From the NCBI GenBank assembly GCA_022709405.1, contig JAKLIV010000024.1, positions 1-33,608 on the forward strand: DNA of 33,608 nucleotides, written 5' to 3'. The translations under genes and the position numbers were made by a program. A model generated the notes under the pieces. The model was not told where the DNA came from. It worked only from the letters and a program-made list of their open reading frames with translations, and did no database searches. Shown here in pieces: positions 31,633 through 33,608 of this stretch; within the stretch, counting starts at the first letter, position 1, and every line of letters starts with the position of its first letter. The stretch comes from Spirochaetota bacterium (lineage in GTDB: Bacteria; Spirochaetota; UBA4802; UBA5550).

Positions 31633-33053
31633 TGGGAGATCCGCAAGGCTTTCTTAAAATCAAGAGAAAAGAATCGGGCTACAGGCCCGTCGAAATCCGC
31701 ATAAACGACTACAGCGAAGTAGAGCAGACGCTCCCCGACGACGCCAGAATGTCGCAGGCCTCGCGTTGCATGGAATGCGGGGTGCCGTTCTGCCACTGGG
31801 CCTGCCCGGTCGCGAACGTCATGCCCGAATGGCAGGACCTGCTCTTCAGGGGCAAATGGAGGGATGCGTACGAGGTGCTCCAGGAGACCAACAACTTCCC
31901 CGAATTCACCGGCAGGGTCTGTCCCGCGCTGTGCGAGGCGTCGTGCGTGCTGTCGATCAACGACGACGCGGTGACCATACGCCAGAACGAGGTCGCGGTC
32001 ATCGAAAAGGCCTTCGAGGCGGGATACGTCAAGGCCCGGCCCCCGCGCCGGCGCACCGGCAAAAAAGCTGCCGTCATCGGCAGCGGGCCAGCGGGGCTCG
32101 CGTGCGCGGACATGCTGAACAGGGCGGGACACACCGTGACCGTGTACGAAAGGGAGGACAGCGTCGGCGGATATCTGCGCTTCGGCATCCCGGACTTCAA
32201 GCTCGATAAAAAAATAATCGACCGGCGGATCGAGGTGCTCCGGAAGGAGGGACTTGTCATCAGGATCGGCGTCTCGGTCGGACAGGACATATCGGCCGAA
32301 GAACTGCTGAAGGAGAACGATGCGCTGTGCATAGCTATCGGCGCCAGGAAAACTCGCGACCTTCCGATAGAGGGAAGGGACCTCAGGGGAGTGCATTTCG
32401 CCATGGAATACCTCGCTCAGCAGAACCGTATCGTCCGCGGGGACCCCATCAGCGACCGGGATCTGATCATGGCGCTGAACAAGAACGTCCTCGTAATAGG
32501 CGGCGGCGACACGGGCTCAGACTGTGTCGGGACCGCAAACCGGCAGGGCGCGCACAGGGTCATGCAGATCGAGATCATGCCGCAGCCTCCGAAAAACCGG
32601 ACGGCGAAGGAGCCCTGGCCGCTGTGGCCCCGGCTCTACAAGACATCGAGCTCGCACGAGGAAGGCTGCGAGCGGAGATGGAACATCGTGACCAAGAAAT
32701 TCATCGGTGAAAACGGCTCGGTGAAGAAGGTCCTGGCAGCCCAGGTCGAATGGAAGGAGGAAAGCGGGAAAACGGTGATGGCCGAGATCCCCGGCTCCGA
32801 GTTCGAAATCGATGCGGACCTCGTGCTCATAGCCATGGGCTTCGAGCATGTCATCCATGAAGGAATGGTGAAGGCACTGGGGATTTCGCTCGACGGACGG
32901 GGAAACATCGCGGTTGACCGGGACTTCATGACCAGCCGCAAGGGAGTTTTCGCCGCAGGCGACGCGCACCGCGGGGCGTCCCTGGTCGTATGGGCCATTC
33001 ACGAGGGGAGATGCGCCGCCGAGGCCATTGACCGGTATCTTTCAGAGGATTGA
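31632..33053 (+). CDS. gltD: Glutamate synthase small subunit (GltD)
   Basis: A 473-residue NADPH-linked subunit that feeds electrons to GltB. N-terminal iron-sulfur cysteines are CMECGVPFCHWACPVANVMP and CPALCEASC. FAD binding is at VIGSGPAGLACADMLNRAGH (about 150), NAD(P)H binding at VIGGGDTGSDCVGTANRQGA, and the C-terminal FAD motif is GVFAAGDAHRGASLVVWAIHEGR. The order matches GltD and related NADPH-GOGAT beta subunits. The ATG overlaps the gltB stop by one base, with GGAGG ten bases upstream. The stop adjoins the convergent DUF4190-like stop with no bases between. Confidence 0.96.
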   Translation: MGDPQGFLKIKRKESGYRPVEIRINDYSEVEQTLPDDARMSQASRCMECGVPFCHWACPVANVMPEWQDLLFRGKWRDAYEVLQETNNFPEFTGRVCPALCEASCVLSINDDAVTIRQNEVAVIEKAFEAGYVKARPPRRRTGKKAAVIGSGPAGLACADMLNRAGHTVTVYEREDSVGGYLRFGIPDFKLDKKIIDRRIEVLRKEGLVIRIGVSVGQDISAEELLKENDALCIAIGARKTRDLPIEGRDLRGVHFAMEYLAQQNRIVRGDPISDRDLIMALNKNVLVIGGGDTGSDCVGTANRQGAHRVMQIEIMPQPPKNRTAKEPWPLWPRLYKTSSSHEEGCERRWNIVTKKFIGENGSVKKVLAAQVEWKEESGKTVMAEIPGSEFEIDADLVLIAMGFEHVIHEGMVKALGISLDGRGNIAVDRDFMTSRKGVFAAGDAHRGASLVVWAIHEGRCAAEAIDRYLSED

Positions 33054-33494
33054 TCAGATCTGATTGGGCTTAACCTTTATTTTTTCCTCGGGTCGGGGTT
33101 GCTGTGATTGATCCTGCCGGTTCTGCTCCTGCTGCTGCATCCTTCCCTGCTCCATGGCTTTTTCCATGCTGCGCTTCATCTCTTCCTGGATGCGCTGAGA
33201 GTCGAATCCCTGCTCCTGCATCTGCCGCATCATACGGTCGAACATCAAACCGCTTCCTCCCACGCAGGCAGCGCAGGCGAGGAAGAACAGGAACGAAAAA
33301 ACCGTGCCGATTATCGAGGTTATCATTCCGCCGGTCGCGAAATCTGCCGGTTTTCCTTCACGCCTCAACCTGTTCCTCGCTGTTATACCCAGCGCTATAC
33401 CGATAACGCCGAAAACCAGGCCGAAAATGTTTAGTCCCGGGATTAAAGACAGGACAATCGAAATAATGCCGAATGCGAGCGCTGCGACTGCCAT
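33054..33494 (-). CDS. DUF4190-like small membrane protein
   Basis: A 146-residue protein. Two hydrophobic segments (AALAFGIISIVLSLIPG with FGLVFGVIGIALGITA, and MITSIIGTVFSFLFFLACAACV) surround a basic loop, as in DUF4190-type proteins. The C-terminal half is a hydrophilic Met/Gln/Glu-rich tail (MRQMQEQGFDSQRIQEEMKR and on), likely helical and cytoplasmic or periplasmic. GGAGA precedes the ATG. Function unknown; no operon partner is seen in the window. Confidence 0.75.
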   Translation of the reverse strand: MAVAALAFGIISIVLSLIPGLNIFGLVFGVIGIALGITARNRLRREGKPADFATGGMITSIIGTVFSFLFFLACAACVGGSGLMFDRMMRQMQEQGFDSQRIQEEMKRSMEKAMEQGRMQQQEQNRQDQSQQPRPEEKIKVKPNQI

Positions 33495-33608
33495 GGCAGG
33501 TCTCCTCTCCTTTTTGCTGATTCAGAAGTTTCCCAGAACCGCTGTTTTACTACAATCACATTTTCGCCCGAACATGAAAAATTCAGGCAGGATTCCAGGG
33601 GGATTTCA

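Noticed and set aside
1-33608. tRNA, rRNA, CRISPR, insertion sequence or prophage
   Set aside because: No cloverleaf, spaced direct repeats, transposase or integrase motif was seen on either strand by reading.

Overview
The window reads as chromosomal DNA of a Gram-negative-type bacterium of moderately high GC. There are outer-membrane beta-barrels with signal peptides, two lipoproteins, a Mla-type lipid-transport ATPase and a periplasmic-type amidase. Both lipoboxes carry Phe at -3, a looseness known from spirochaetes. That makes Spirochaetota my best but unproven guess. Genes are densely packed, with ATGA or TGATG stop/start overlaps and very short convergent gaps. I see no rRNA, tRNA, CRISPR array, transposase or prophage.

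Region 1 (1-6100): a CNNM/CorC-type membrane protein cut by the window edge, a TtcA-like tRNA thiolase, a small lipoprotein, and the clpS-clpA-flavoprotein operon on the minus strand behind a sigma70-type promoter. Region 2 (6300-9300): a double-hotdog MaoC protein translationally coupled to an SDR, then a degenerate HD-GYP protein. Region 3 (9280-14150): bacterial leucyltransferase Bpt, which creates ClpS/ClpA substrates, divergent from a Mla-type ATPase, a lipoprotein amidase, an alpha/beta hydrolase and a CcsA/HemX-like membrane protein.

Region 4 (14150-19530): a first amtB-glnK pair, a pseudo-receiver/degenerate GGDEF protein, thymidylate kinase and a Sua5-type enzyme, and an outer-membrane barrel protein. 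Region 5 (19530-33053) is a nitrogen-assimilation hub. It holds a NifA-like GAF/AAA+/Fis sigma54 activator, two iron-sulfur proteins of unknown role, and an amtB-glnK-porin-porin cluster. A divergent gltBD operon for glutamate synthase follows. A DUF4190-like membrane protein closes the window.

The most notable signals are regulatory. A perfect -24/-12 sigma54 promoter (TGGCACG-N4-TTGCA) precedes the second amtB. A recurrent palindrome of the form TGTTACA-N4-TGTAACA occurs upstream of the activator gene, in the amtB/gltB intergenic region and, more weakly, upstream of the first amtB. Both PII proteins lack Tyr51, the uridylylation site. Together this suggests a local ammonium regulon in which the encoded activator drives ammonium uptake, PII, outer-membrane porins and GOGAT without PII uridylylation. 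Two c-di-GMP-family proteins are degenerate at their catalytic sites, one with an intact I-site, so they look like sensors or scaffolds rather than enzymes.
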